Below are positions 43,846 to 50,893 of a DNA stretch of 50,893 nt, piece by piece. The notes under the pieces were generated by a model. That model ran no database searches. It was not told the DNA's origin and saw nothing but the letters and a program-made list of their open reading frames with translations. The DNA lies in the NCBI RefSeq assembly GCF_004360225.1, contig NZ_SNUA01000023.1, positions 1 to 50,893 of the forward strand, given 5' to 3'. Both the position numbers and the translations under genes were made by a program. The stretch comes from Alcanivorax sp. 24 (GTDB lineage Bacteria; Pseudomonadota; Gammaproteobacteria; Pseudomonadales; Alcanivoracaceae). Each line of letters opens with the position of its first letter. Within the stretch, counting starts at the first letter, position 1.

Positions 43846-44049
43846 ATGCCGGAGGCAGGGACAATGACTTCCGCCAGGGACAGCGAGGCGCTGGAGGATG
43901 CGATCAGAGGCCGCGGTGCCTTTCGCCGCTTCAAGTCCCTGGTCTTTGATCTTGGCCTGGAGGATGAATGGCATCGGTTCAGGGGCGGGGCGTTGGAGGC
44001 GATGTTGGCGGACTGGATGGATTCGGAGAGGATCGAGTACGACGATTAG
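43846..44049 (+). CDS. Short UPF0158 family protein
   Basis: This 67-residue protein contains the UPF0158 signature DAIRGRGAFRRFKSLVFDLGLEDEWHRFRGGALEAMLADWM. Family members are usually about twice this length, with a preceding beta-rich half that is missing here. GGGAGGGGCTG six bases before ATG 43846 shows a genuine start, so it seems a natural short form or a domain remnant still translated. Function of the family is unknown. Confidence 0.6.
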   Translation: MPEAGTMTSARDSEALEDAIRGRGAFRRFKSLVFDLGLEDEWHRFRGGALEAMLADWMDSERIEYDD

Positions 44050-44106
44050 CCCGGGGTTGATCCCGCTTCCGCGGATAACGACAATCCTGTTTTCCATAGC
44101 GATCCC

Positions 44107-45120
44107 GTGAGATTGGCACCGTTGCGTCTATTCTGTTCTTTCATGGTTCTCGTGTTGCTCAGTGCCGGTGCCGCGGGCGACACCGTCTGGCTGAAAAATG
44201 GCGACCGGCTTACCGGCGAGATCGTGCTGATGGACAGCACCAAACTGCTGTTGGAGACCCCCTACGCCGGTGCGGTGCCGATAGATCGGGAGATGATCAG
44301 CACGCTGCAAAGTGACCATGGGTTGCTGGTGAAGTGGCCTGGGGGCAACGGTGAGGTCAGCAAGACGGTGGCGGCGGGGCAGCCAGGGCGGATCGTCGTC
44401 AGCAATGGCGAGGAAACCTCCGTGGAGTTGACCAGTGTCACCCGGATGTTGCGTCCCAAACCCTTGCTGCAGGACCTGGAGTGGACCGGCGACCTGGAGT
44501 TCGATATCAATTACGAGCGGGCCGAGCGGGACACCGATGACTTCGATCTGGCCCTGAACAATCAAGCCCGACACGGGCCCTGGCGGCATAACCTGCAGGC
44601 CGACTACAACCGCAAGTTCCGTGACGATGTGCGTATTGAGCAGGACTGGAGCGCCAAGTACGCGCTGGACCGCTTCATCACTCAGAGCCGTTTCTGGCAG
44701 ACCCGCTACGAGTATCAGCGTGATTGGTTCGAGAACGTACGCCGACGACGTGCCCTCGGCACCGGGCCGGGGTACCAGTTCTGGGACAATGAGTTGGGTG
44801 CCTTTTCCCTGGCCTGGCTGCTCAGCTACAACCAGTTCTCCTACGCGGAAAGGAGCGACAAGGATTTCTATGCCTTGAGCATGCAGTGGGATTACACCCG
44901 CTATCTGGTGGGCAAGACCTTCGAGCTGTTCAGCCGGGGCAGCGTCGGCAAGGCCCTGAGCGGCGTGGAGGGCTATTCCGTGGATGCGGAATTCGGCGTG
45001 CGATACCGGCTCACGGACTGGGCCTCACTGAGCATGAAAGTGGAAACCGATCTGGTGAAGGATTTCTCCGAGGACCTGGATGAAACCGATTACAGTCTTG
45101 GGCTGGGCATCGGATGGTGA
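44107..45120 (+). CDS. DUF481 family outer membrane protein
   Basis: This 337-residue protein has a signal peptide (LFCSFMVLVLLSAGAAG) and an N-terminal domain, VWLKNGDRLTGEIVLMDSTKLLLETPYAG, typical of DUF481/YdiY-like proteins. A beta-barrel domain of alternating aromatic strands (DLEFDINYERAE, WQTRYEYQRDWFEN, YSLGLGIGW) follows and ends in an aromatic residue. It probably sits in the outer membrane; its function is unknown. The start is GTG 44107 with a weak ribosome site. ATG 44143 would cut into the signal peptide and is less likely. Confidence 0.82.
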   Translation: MRLAPLRLFCSFMVLVLLSAGAAGDTVWLKNGDRLTGEIVLMDSTKLLLETPYAGAVPIDREMISTLQSDHGLLVKWPGGNGEVSKTVAAGQPGRIVVSNGEETSVELTSVTRMLRPKPLLQDLEWTGDLEFDINYERAERDTDDFDLALNNQARHGPWRHNLQADYNRKFRDDVRIEQDWSAKYALDRFITQSRFWQTRYEYQRDWFENVRRRRALGTGPGYQFWDNELGAFSLAWLLSYNQFSYAERSDKDFYALSMQWDYTRYLVGKTFELFSRGSVGKALSGVEGYSVDAEFGVRYRLTDWASLSMKVETDLVKDFSEDLDETDYSLGLGIGW

Positions 45121-45135
45121 GGTGGCGCCGACGGT

Positions 45136-46296
45136 CTAGGGCCAATTCCATGGCGGGGTATCCAACAGCCCCTGGCCTCTGATCCGGGTTTCCCCAAGCT
45201 CTTTCTCCAGTTCCACGCCATGGCAATCCGGTTCCTGATTCAATGCCGCCACCAGGCGGCTGGCGTGGCTGATCACCCACACCTGGCCGTGGCGGCTGGC
45301 GCGGGCAATCAATCGCGCCAGGGCGGGCAACAGATCCGGATGCAGGCTGTTTTCCGGTTCGTTCAGAACCATCAGTGAGGGTGGTCGTGGTGTCAGTAAG
45401 GCCGCGATCAAAAGCAGATAACGCAGGGTGCCATCGGACAGCTCCGCGGCTGTCAACGGACGCAGCAGGCCGTACTGATGGAAGGCGATCTTGAGCCGGC
45501 CATCGTTCAGGGGAACGATGGCCAGGCGCGCTCCGGGAAACGCGTCCTCGATGGCGCTGTCGAGCGCTTCGGCATCGCCGATTTCCCGGATGGTTTGCAG
45601 GGCCGCGGCCAGATCGCGGCCGTCGTGATGCAGCACGGAGGTGCGGGTGCCGAGCTGAACCTGCCGGGCGGGGGCGTCCTGATCGGTGCGAAAGTGGTCG
45701 TAGAAGCGCCAGCCGCGAATTCGCTCGCGCAAAGTGACCACCTCCGGTGTGGAGCGGGCGTCGGCCACCTGGCTGAACAGGCTGTCGAAGCTGTTGAGGT
45801 GCTCACTGATAACCTGCCAGTGGCCTTCGCTCCGGGTCTTCACCAGCGGGCCGCCGCGATCCACCAGCACCGTGGCCGGACGATAGCCGGAGCCGGCCCA
45901 GATCAGCTCCCGCTTGATCTCCGGGTCCAGATTGAAAGCGGTGGTGACATCCGGTTTCGGCAGACCCAGCTCGATCAGATAGCCATAGTCCTCATCGTTG
46001 AATCCGAGGCGCAGGCGGCGGCTATGCTGGCGAGGCCCGCCCTGCACCGGCACCGAGCCGTTGCGCATGCCTTTGGTGAGGGTCTCTGGTCCGGCCCAGA
46101 ACGTGGACTCCAGCCCGCCTTCGGCGGCCAGGGCGGCGATGACGTCGTCACGTGCGGTGGCGGCCAGCAACCGCAGGGCCCGGTACAAATTGGATTTGCC
46201 GCTGCCGTTGGCGCCGGTGACCACATTCAGGGGGGCCAGCGGCACGGTCAGATTCAGAACGGAACGATAGTTGCCAATGGCCAGCGTGGTCAGCAT
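45136..46296 (-). CDS. AAA family ATPase (AAA_21/RecF-like)
   Basis: This 386-residue ATPase has an N-terminal strand-P-loop (LAIGNYRSVLNLTV...VVTGANGSGKSNLYRALR), a signature AAELSDGTLRYLLL and the Walker B segment LMVLNEPENSLHPDLLP, in which Asn takes the usual Asp place, as I recall is common in this group. A switch histidine lies in VWVISHAS. There is no nuclease domain and no partner HNH/TOPRIM gene nearby, so it is a stand-alone member, not an OLD or Gabija ATPase. GGGAACCCCC precedes ATG 46296. Role unknown. Confidence 0.8.
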   Translation of the reverse strand: MLTTLAIGNYRSVLNLTVPLAPLNVVTGANGSGKSNLYRALRLLAATARDDVIAALAAEGGLESTFWAGPETLTKGMRNGSVPVQGGPRQHSRRLRLGFNDEDYGYLIELGLPKPDVTTAFNLDPEIKRELIWAGSGYRPATVLVDRGGPLVKTRSEGHWQVISEHLNSFDSLFSQVADARSTPEVVTLRERIRGWRFYDHFRTDQDAPARQVQLGTRTSVLHHDGRDLAAALQTIREIGDAEALDSAIEDAFPGARLAIVPLNDGRLKIAFHQYGLLRPLTAAELSDGTLRYLLLIAALLTPRPPSLMVLNEPENSLHPDLLPALARLIARASRHGQVWVISHASRLVAALNQEPDCHGVELEKELGETRIRGQGLLDTPPWNWP

Positions 46297-46407
46297 GCCG
46301 GGGGTTCCCTGGTGGCGAAGAGAGGCCAGTAAAAAGGAATCCCGATAGTGTTTCAAGGCGGTGAACACGGCCTTCCTCATCACCCTCGCCGTGCTATGCT
46401 GGCGCCC

Positions 46408-47043
46408 ATGAAAGCCGTCATCATTATTGTGAGTGCCCTGCTGGGGGCGATGCCGTTACCGGTCGTGGCCCAGCCCTCGACGGAGTCCGCCTTCGTGACG
46501 GCCTTGGTCGATGCCGCCATGGCGCGAACCCGGGTATCCGTCACCTATGACGGCGGTTATCGCCGCATTGATTATCCCAACGGGGACGTGCCCGACAATA
46601 TTGGCGTTTGCACGGATGTGGTGATTCGCTCTTATCGCAAGGTCGGGGTGGATCTGCAGCGTCTGGTGCACGAGGACATGAGACAAGCCTTCGATGCCTA
46701 TCCTAAGCACTGGGGATTGCGCCGCCCCGACACCAATATCGATCATCGGCGCGTGCCCAATCTGCAAACGTTCTTTGAGCGTCAGGGGGCGGCGCTGCCG
46801 GTTTCCGACCGGGCCGACGCTTACCGTCCCGGAGACCTGGTCACCTGGATGCTGCCCGGTAATCTCCCGCACATTGGGGTGGTCGCCAATCAACGTTCCA
46901 CCGATAGCGGCCGTCCCTTGATCATTCACAACATCGGACGCGGGCCGGAATTGGAGGATCTGCTGTTCTCTTATCCCATCACCGGGCACTACCGTTATGT
47001 CCGGCTTCCCAGCCGGGAGGCATCGCATGGTGATGCCCACTGA
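46408..47043 (+). CDS. DUF1287 family exported protein (NlpC/P60-like fold)
   Basis: This 211-residue protein has a signal peptide (IIIVSALLGAMPLPVVAQ). The DUF1287 core follows: YDGGYRRIDYPNGDVPDNIGVCTDVVIRSYRKVGVDLQRLVHEDM, with a candidate catalytic Cys in GVCTD, and AYRPGDLVTWMLPGNLPHIGVV with the matching His. It resembles cell-wall peptidase-like enzymes acting in the periplasm, but the reaction is unproven. It is divergent from the AAA ATPase gene across a 111-base gap that must hold both promoters. Confidence 0.82.
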   Translation: MKAVIIIVSALLGAMPLPVVAQPSTESAFVTALVDAAMARTRVSVTYDGGYRRIDYPNGDVPDNIGVCTDVVIRSYRKVGVDLQRLVHEDMRQAFDAYPKHWGLRRPDTNIDHRRVPNLQTFFERQGAALPVSDRADAYRPGDLVTWMLPGNLPHIGVVANQRSTDSGRPLIIHNIGRGPELEDLLFSYPITGHYRYVRLPSREASHGDAH

Positions 47044-47052
47044 TATGTTGTC

Positions 47053-47658
47053 TCAGCGGCCCCGCCGCCGCTCAATGGCGACCTGAATCAACGGCATCCG
47101 GTCATTGCCGAAGTACATGTCATCGCCGTCGATAAAAATAGTAGGTGAACCGAAGCCGCCCCGTCGTATGACGGCCTCCGTGTTCTCGCGCAGCTGGTCC
47201 TTGATCCCGGGTTCCTGGATGCCGGCGAAGAAAGCGTCCCGGTCCACGCCCAGCTGTTCCAGAATCGGGATCAACTGGTCGTCCTGGGCGATGTCCTTGC
47301 CATCGCGCCAATAGCTCTGGAACACCGCCCGGGCAAAGGGCACCAGCTTGCCCTGAGGGGCGAGCCAGAGGCAGCCGCGCATGGCCTTGACGCTGTTCAC
47401 CGGAAATACCTCCGGCCAATTGATTTCCAGCCCCTGATAGCGCGCCCAGTCCCGCAGATCCTTGCGCATATAGCTCGCTTTCTGCGGTACCGGTTTTTCT
47501 CGCGAAGCGTACACGGAGGGGTTGATGGTATTGAAGATGCCGCCCACCAGGATGGGTTTCCATTCGATGCTGGTGCCGGTGTCGTTGGCGACGTTTTGAA
47601 TACTCTCGAAGCCCAGATAAGTCCAGGGGCTGGAGCAGTCGAAGTAAAACTCGATCAT
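47053..47658 (-). CDS. DsbA-family / 2-hydroxychromene-2-carboxylate isomerase-like protein
   Basis: This 201-residue protein has the thioredoxin-like DsbA superfamily fold. It opens IEFYFDCSSPWTYLGFESIQ, where the CxxC is replaced by DCSSPW, as in HCCA isomerases and kappa-class GSTs, which bind glutathione. It ends GFGSPTIFIDGDDMYFGNDRMPLIQVAIE. It probably isomerises an aromatic ring-cleavage product or acts as a glutathione transferase. AAGGATTTCGCC precedes its start. The GST gene upstream ends 18 bases before it, which suggests a two-gene operon under TetR control. Confidence 0.85.
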   Translation of the reverse strand: MIEFYFDCSSPWTYLGFESIQNVANDTGTSIEWKPILVGGIFNTINPSVYASREKPVPQKASYMRKDLRDWARYQGLEINWPEVFPVNSVKAMRGCLWLAPQGKLVPFARAVFQSYWRDGKDIAQDDQLIPILEQLGVDRDAFFAGIQEPGIKDQLRENTEAVIRRGGFGSPTIFIDGDDMYFGNDRMPLIQVAIERRRGR

Positions 47659-47676
47659 GGCGAAATCCTTGTGGTG

Positions 47677-48372
47677 TTATTCGCTGGTCACGGTTTGGTT
47701 CTGGCCGAACAGGACCCGTTTGGCGTCGTCGGACATGGTGCTCTGGCGCAGCGCCTTGCCCACAGCGAGGCCTTTTTGCAGCGCTTCGCGGCCCCGCAAC
47801 CGCGAGAACCAGCGCGCTACGTTGGGGAAGTCGTCCAGTGTGATGCCCTGGGCTTTGTGGGTCATCACCCAGGGAAAGATAGCCATGTCGGCGATGGAAT
47901 AGTCGCCGGCCACGCAGGGGACGTCAGTAAGGGCCTGATCCAGGACGCCGTAGAGGCGCCGGGCCTCGCGGCCGTAGCGGTCAATGGCGTAGGGTTCCTT
48001 CTCCGGTGCGTATAACAGGAAATGCCCGTTTTGACCCAGCATCGGCCCCAAGCCGCCCATTTGCCACATCAGCCACTGTTTGACCCGGTAGCGTCCACGC
48101 AGGTCCACGGGCAGGAAGCAGCCGCTCTTCTCGGCCAGATACTCCAGGATGGCTCCGCTTTCGAAAAGGGAAACCGGCTCGCCGCCATCCTCCGGCGCAT
48201 GATCCACCAGTGCCGGCATCCGGCCATTGGGGCTGAGGGAGAGGAACGCCGGATCGAATTGCTCTCCCTTGCCGATATTGACCGGCACGATGCGGTAAGG
48301 CAGTCCGCACTCCTCCAGCATGATGGTGATTTTCCAGCCATTGGGGGTGGGCCAGTAGTACAGATCAAGCAC
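47677..48372 (-). CDS. Nu-class (YfcG-like) glutathione S-transferase
   Basis: This 231-residue protein has the WPTPNGWKITIMLEECGLPY active-site motif of Nu-class GSTs (Thr-Pro-Asn in place of Tyr/Ser). The LSPNGRMPALVD loop, ESGAILEYLAEKSG and a helical C-domain with GDYSIADMAIFPWVM follow. It binds two glutathiones and reduces disulfides. GGGAG seven bases before GTG 48372 sets the start. It is divergent from the TetR regulator across a perfect-arm palindrome, so repression by that regulator is likely. Confidence 0.88.
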   Translation of the reverse strand: MLDLYYWPTPNGWKITIMLEECGLPYRIVPVNIGKGEQFDPAFLSLSPNGRMPALVDHAPEDGGEPVSLFESGAILEYLAEKSGCFLPVDLRGRYRVKQWLMWQMGGLGPMLGQNGHFLLYAPEKEPYAIDRYGREARRLYGVLDQALTDVPCVAGDYSIADMAIFPWVMTHKAQGITLDDFPNVARWFSRLRGREALQKGLAVGKALRQSTMSDDAKRVLFGQNQTVTSE

Positions 48373-48498
48373 AAGCGTCTCCCGGAGTTATTGTCGTGGT
48401 TATGGGCGGTATACCGCCGGGTCCAGACCAATCTAAAACATTCCCACCGGTTTCGCGAAAGCAACGGGCTGAAGGAGGGGCGCCATGGGAGGGGCGGG

Positions 48499-48527
48499 TT
48501 GACGGAGTAGAATGATCGTTCTACTCT
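48499..48527 (+). promoter_or_regulatory. TetR promoter overlapped by a palindromic operator
   Basis: The palindrome at 48505-48526 has arms GAGTAGAA and TTCTACTC around TGATCG, a 22-base near-perfect dyad of TetR-operator size. It fills the spacer of a predicted promoter with -35 TTGACG (48499-48504) and -10 TACTCT (48522-48527) at 17 bases. The predicted start point falls at or next to the ATG at 48535, and no ribosome site is visible, so the message could be leaderless. Binding here would self-repress the regulator and may also close the divergent GST promoter. Confidence 0.6.
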
Positions 48528-48534
48528 CTTCGCC

Positions 48535-49146
48535 ATGACCACTCCTTCACGACAATCAACCAAACAGCGTCCGGCAACAGTGCGAGCGAAGCTGCTCGCC
48601 GTCACCGAGCGACTGATCTATACCGGCGGCATTCACGCCACCGGCATGGATCGCATCGTGCGTGAATCCGGTGTGGCGAGGAAAAGCATTTACCGCTACT
48701 TCCCCACCAAGGAAGCGCTGGTGGCGGAGGCGCTGCGTGAGCGGGATGAACGCTGGATGAACTGGTTCGTCTCGGCATGCGAAACAGCACCGCCGGGGCC
48801 GCCACGCTTGCGGGCGATCTTCGAAGCGCTGGCGGACTGGTTTTCCCAGGACGACTTCAATGGTTGCGCTTTCATCAACGCCGCTGGCGAAGTCGCCGCC
48901 GGACCTGTTCATGACGTGGCCCGGGCCCACAAGCGCCGGCTGCGAGACTATCTTTGTTCGGTGCTGGCGGAGTGCGGTGTAACGGACGCGGCGACGGCGG
49001 CCGCGGACCTTCTGATTTTGGTCGACGGCGCGATCATCAGTGCCCGCGTCGGAGGGGATTCCCGCGCGGCACAGCGGGCCGCACGCATGGCGCATCAGCT
49101 GGTGCGGGATCAAAACGTGTCATCAACCACTGGAGATTCATTATGA
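48535..49146 (+). CDS. TetR family transcriptional regulator
   Basis: This 203-residue repressor has an N-terminal helix-turn-helix (about 20-65; [48 protein letters not shown]). A helical ligand domain contains [14 protein letters not shown], which places it near the TetR_C group responding to small molecules. It likely regulates itself, the DUF1348 gene that overlaps its stop by four bases, and the divergent GST-DsbA pair. ATG 48535 has no ribosome site and may be translated leaderless. Confidence 0.9.
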   Translation: MTTPSRQSTKQRPATVRAKLLAVTERLIYTGGIHATGMDRIVRESGVARKSIYRYFPTKEALVAEALRERDERWMNWFVSACETAPPGPPRLRAIFEALADWFSQDDFNGCAFINAAGEVAAGPVHDVARAHKRRLRDYLCSVLAECGVTDAATAAADLLILVDGAIISARVGGDSRAAQRAARMAHQLVRDQNVSSTTGDSL

Positions 49147-49616
49147 CGTCCGCTTCACGCCCTCCGTTGCCTCCTTTTACCCGTGAAAGCGCCATCGAAA
49201 AGGTGCGTTTGGCGGAAGACGGTTGGAATAGCCGTGACGCTGGTAAAGTGGCGCGGGCCTACAGTTTGAATACCAACTGGCGGAACCGGGCCGAGTTCGT
49301 GCGCGGTCGGGGCCAGGCGCGAGCCTTTCTTGAACGCAAATGGGACAAGGAGCTGGAATACCGCCTGATCAAGGAGTTATGGGCGTTCTCGGAGAATCGC
49401 ATCGCCGTGCGTTATGCCTACGAATGGCGGGATGATTCCGGCAACTGGTTCAGATCCTACGGCAATGAGAACTGGGAATTCGACGATGATGGTCTGATGT
49501 GCCATCGATACTCCAGTATCAACGATCTGCCGATTGGCGAGCAGGAACGCAAGTTTCACTGGCCGTTGGGGCGTCGTCCCGATGACCACCCCGGCCTGTC
49601 GGATCTGGGGCTTTAA
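49143..49616 (+). CDS. DUF1348 (NTF2/SnoaL-like) protein
   Basis: This 157-residue NTF2-like cone-fold protein has the DUF1348 pattern [60 protein letters not shown] and the terminal [20 protein letters not shown]. Members are small cytosolic proteins, possibly isomerases or binding proteins for small electrophiles. Its ATG overlaps the TetR stop (ATGA), so it is co-expressed with the regulator. Confidence 0.88.
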   Translation: MTSASRPPLPPFTRESAIEKVRLAEDGWNSRDAGKVARAYSLNTNWRNRAEFVRGRGQARAFLERKWDKELEYRLIKELWAFSENRIAVRYAYEWRDDSGNWFRSYGNENWEFDDDGLMCHRYSSINDLPIGEQERKFHWPLGRRPDDHPGLSDLGL

Positions 49617-49624
49617 CCGACCGC

Positions 49625-50020
49625 TCAGGGCAGATTGAGTTGCCAGGATACGCCGAAGCGGTCGACTACCCAGGCAAAGCGGGTGCTGAATCCATAGTTA
49701 TCCAGCGGCATCATGACCTCGCCTTGCTCGGACAGATTCTCATAAAGCGAGGTCAGTTCGTCTTCGCCATCGCAATCGATAAAGAAGGAGAACGAAGGCG
49801 TGAAATCGAAATCGTGGGGGATCGGAGAGTCAATACAGCGGACAACCTGCTGTCCCAGACGAAACATCGCCTGGTAAACGCGTCCGGCCGCCTCCGGCTG
49901 TGTCTCGTCATAGTGTGACAGACTGATGATCTCGCTGTCCTCGATCAGAGAGACATAAAAGCGCAACGCCGCTTCGGCATTGCCCTGGAACATCAAAAAA
50001 GGGGTGATTGCCCGTGCCAT
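49625..50020 (-). CDS. VOC family (PhnB-like) protein
   Basis: This 131-residue protein begins MARAITPFLMFQGNAEAALRFYVSLI and ends with FAWVVDRFGVSWQLNLP, the standard boundaries of PhnB/3-demethylubiquinone-methyltransferase-like VOC proteins. Function is unknown. It converges on the DUF1348 gene with eight bases between the stop codons. GGAGCACGCC precedes ATG 50020. Confidence 0.85.
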   Translation of the reverse strand: MARAITPFLMFQGNAEAALRFYVSLIEDSEIISLSHYDETQPEAAGRVYQAMFRLGQQVVRCIDSPIPHDFDFTPSFSFFIDCDGEDELTSLYENLSEQGEVMMPLDNYGFSTRFAWVVDRFGVSWQLNLP

Positions 50021-50065
50021 GGCGTGCTCCGATTAGAAAGGCAACAATCAGGGTATCAGTCTAGG

Positions 50066-50119
50066 GCCTGTTCACGCTATTTGCATCCCGCCTGCTGGAT
50101 GCAAATAGCATGAACAGGC
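50066..50119. repeat. Long imperfect hairpin, possible MITE or terminator
   Basis: GCCTGTTCA and GCTATTTGCATCC (50066-50088) pair with GGATGCAAATAGC and TGAACAGGC (50097-50119). This gives a 23-bp stem with one mismatch (C against A) and an eight-base loop. It sits in the 243-base gap between two divergent genes, upstream of both, so it is not a terminator for either. The GGCCTGTTCA start is reminiscent of IS or MITE ends, but no tandem duplication of flanks was recognised. Confidence 0.5.
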
Positions 50120-50263
50120 TCTCATCAGTAGGTGTCCCCTTTTACTGACGGAACATCGCTTCCTCCCGATTGTTGACACCGGCTGGGTGGCTGTTAAAAA
50201 GGGGGGAGGGAAACAGTCTGTTTCTCGATGATGGAATAACAGAATAACTAAAGGATGAGAACC

Positions 50264-50686
50264 ATGGATTTCAGTGATGAGCAGGACCCCTATACCCGCG
50301 ACGATTTCAAAGCCGAAGTCGAAGAGGCCATTACTCGTCTGGAAAAAGCCAATGACGTGGCGCAGGAAGCAGTGAGCTTCCATCTGGCCCGCGCTTCCGG
50401 TTTGTTCTTCAGCCGTTTTGGCACCATGGATGAGTTCATGATGGCTTCGGAAGACGTGAAGATGGGTTATATCGAAGAGCTGAATGAGCGGGAGGACGAA
50501 TACGCGGAAACGGACCGCTTTGCGTCCTACGCTTTTGCCCTGTTCAAAATGTGGGTGGGAACGGTGATCGAATGCGACCGGGAATTAATGGTTCTTTTCG
50601 TGGAACGACTGGGGCCGTTCATGAATCGGGGCGAGAAACTCATCCTCGAATTGCTGGATGAGGAGGAGAATGAGAAGACGCATTAG
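50264..50686 (+). CDS. Hypothetical acidic helical protein
   Basis: This 140-residue soluble, acidic, all-helical protein opens DFKAEVEEAITRLEKANDVAQEAVSFHLARASGLFFSRFG. A middle region follows with YIEELNEREDEYAETDRF, and the C-terminus is AFALFKMWVGTVIECDRELM. It is possibly coiled-coil. AAAGGA at 50250-50255 is best spaced for ATG 50264; ATG 50255 overlaps that site. No family is recognised. It lies between the hairpin at 50066 and the IS110 fragment. Confidence 0.6.
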   Translation: MDFSDEQDPYTRDDFKAEVEEAITRLEKANDVAQEAVSFHLARASGLFFSRFGTMDEFMMASEDVKMGYIEELNEREDEYAETDRFASYAFALFKMWVGTVIECDRELMVLFVERLGPFMNRGEKLILELLDEEENEKTH

Positions 50687-50731
50687 TTCCCGGTTGCCCG
50701 CTGGCCGGGCGGCTCCCCAAGCCTGCTTGTG

Positions 50732-50769
50732 GGCCTTGCAGCAATGAATTCGGAGATTGCTACAAGGCC
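50732..50769. repeat. Hairpin near the end of the IS110-family element
   Basis: GGCCTTG-C-AGCAAT (50732-50745) pairs with ATTGCT-A-CAAGGCC (50756-50769) around a ten-base loop, 13 base pairs with one internal mismatch. It lies 33 bases past the stop codon of the minus-strand transposase, in the non-coding end of the element where IS1111-group members keep their guide (bridge) RNA. It could equally be a REP-like palindrome. Confidence 0.4.
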
Positions 50770-50801
50770 GCTGTGGGAGATTCTATGGTGCCCTGCAATG
50801 C

Positions 50802-50893
50802 TTAAAAGAGCTTTGCGGGGCAATATTCTTGTTGCTGCTTCATCAGGGCGAAGGCGGTGCGGGCGATCTTCCGGGCCAGGATGACCAAGGCTT
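50802..50893 (-). CDS. IS110-family transposase, C-terminal fragment (runs off window)
   Basis: On the minus strand, the last 30 codons read ALVILARKIARTAFALMKQQ then QEYCPAKLF and TAA at 50802-50804. This is the characteristic C-terminus of IS110/IS1111 transposases (ARKxxRTAFALLKxxxxY pattern). Only the end of the gene is in the window, so completeness is unknown. These DEDD transposases integrate by circular intermediates and use a structured guide RNA encoded in their own end. Confidence 0.72.
   Translation of the reverse strand, partial: ALVILARKIARTAFALMKQQQEYCPAKLF

Noticed and set aside
45136-47043. OLD/Gabija-like defence pair (AAA ATPase plus neighbour)
   Set aside because: The ATPase lacks a TOPRIM domain and the divergent neighbour is a DUF1287 exported protein, not a helicase or nuclease.

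Overview
The window comes from a moderately GC-rich (about 60%) proteobacterial chromosome. The gene content is FecIR-type iron regulation, a glutathione S-transferase-rich detoxification set, a TRAP transporter, acyl-CoA metabolism, a bacterial voltage-gated sodium channel and a fatty acid desaturase. This points to a gammaproteobacterium, and a marine or hydrocarbon-associated lineage such as Alcanivorax or Alloalcanivorax is my best guess from family resemblance only. No rRNA, tRNA or CRISPR array was seen.

Layout. 1-1388 is insertion-sequence debris: an IS3-family element sits in an IS4-family transposase gene, and a stray inverted copy of the IS3 left end lies beyond its right end. 1.6-7.7 kb holds small membrane proteins, an acetyltransferase, a desaturase, a butanediol-type dehydrogenase, a LAS-type murein peptidase and a GFA protein. 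7.9-10.2 kb is a YdeP-like molybdopterin oxidoreductase. 10.2-15.3 kb (minus) is a complete iron-uptake unit: sigma factor, FecR, TonB receptor with STN domain, and PepSY membrane protein, with a good Fur box upstream. 15.4-17.6 kb is an OsmC-YcaO fusion. 17.8-22.7 kb carries a GST, a PhyH-type dioxygenase, a quinone-oxidoreductase-like enzyme, an MFS carrier, a methyltransferase and a YjbR protein. 22.7-27.6 kb has two unusual ion channels (a NaChBac-like sodium channel and a GluR0-like ligand-gated potassium channel) around lower-GC unknown genes and two broken genes. 27.9-31.5 kb is mostly thiol and detoxification genes.

31.6-36.2 kb (minus) is the most interesting locus. It is a four-gene, fully overlapping operon encoding a DUF3348 protein, a MotA/ExbB-like membrane protein with a very long coiled-coil tail built from four 73-residue repeats (DUF802-like), a MotB/OmpA-like peptidoglycan-binding partner, and a DUF2894 protein. 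Its core resembles the ZorA-ZorB ion-driven motor of Zorya defence, but none of the Zorya effectors is present, so it looks like a separate and functionally undescribed motor-type system.

36.4-42.7 kb is a catabolic cluster: a CoA transferase divergent from IclR, TRAP DctP-DctQ-DctM and an acyl-CoA dehydrogenase. This suggests import of a carboxylate, CoA activation and oxidation. 42.8-50.7 kb contains Kbp and DUF2780, a UPF0158 fragment, a DUF481 outer membrane protein, an AAA ATPase, DUF1287, a DsbA-like isomerase, a GST facing a TetR regulator across a strong palindrome, and small proteins. The window ends inside an IS110-family transposase, so both edges carry mobile elements.
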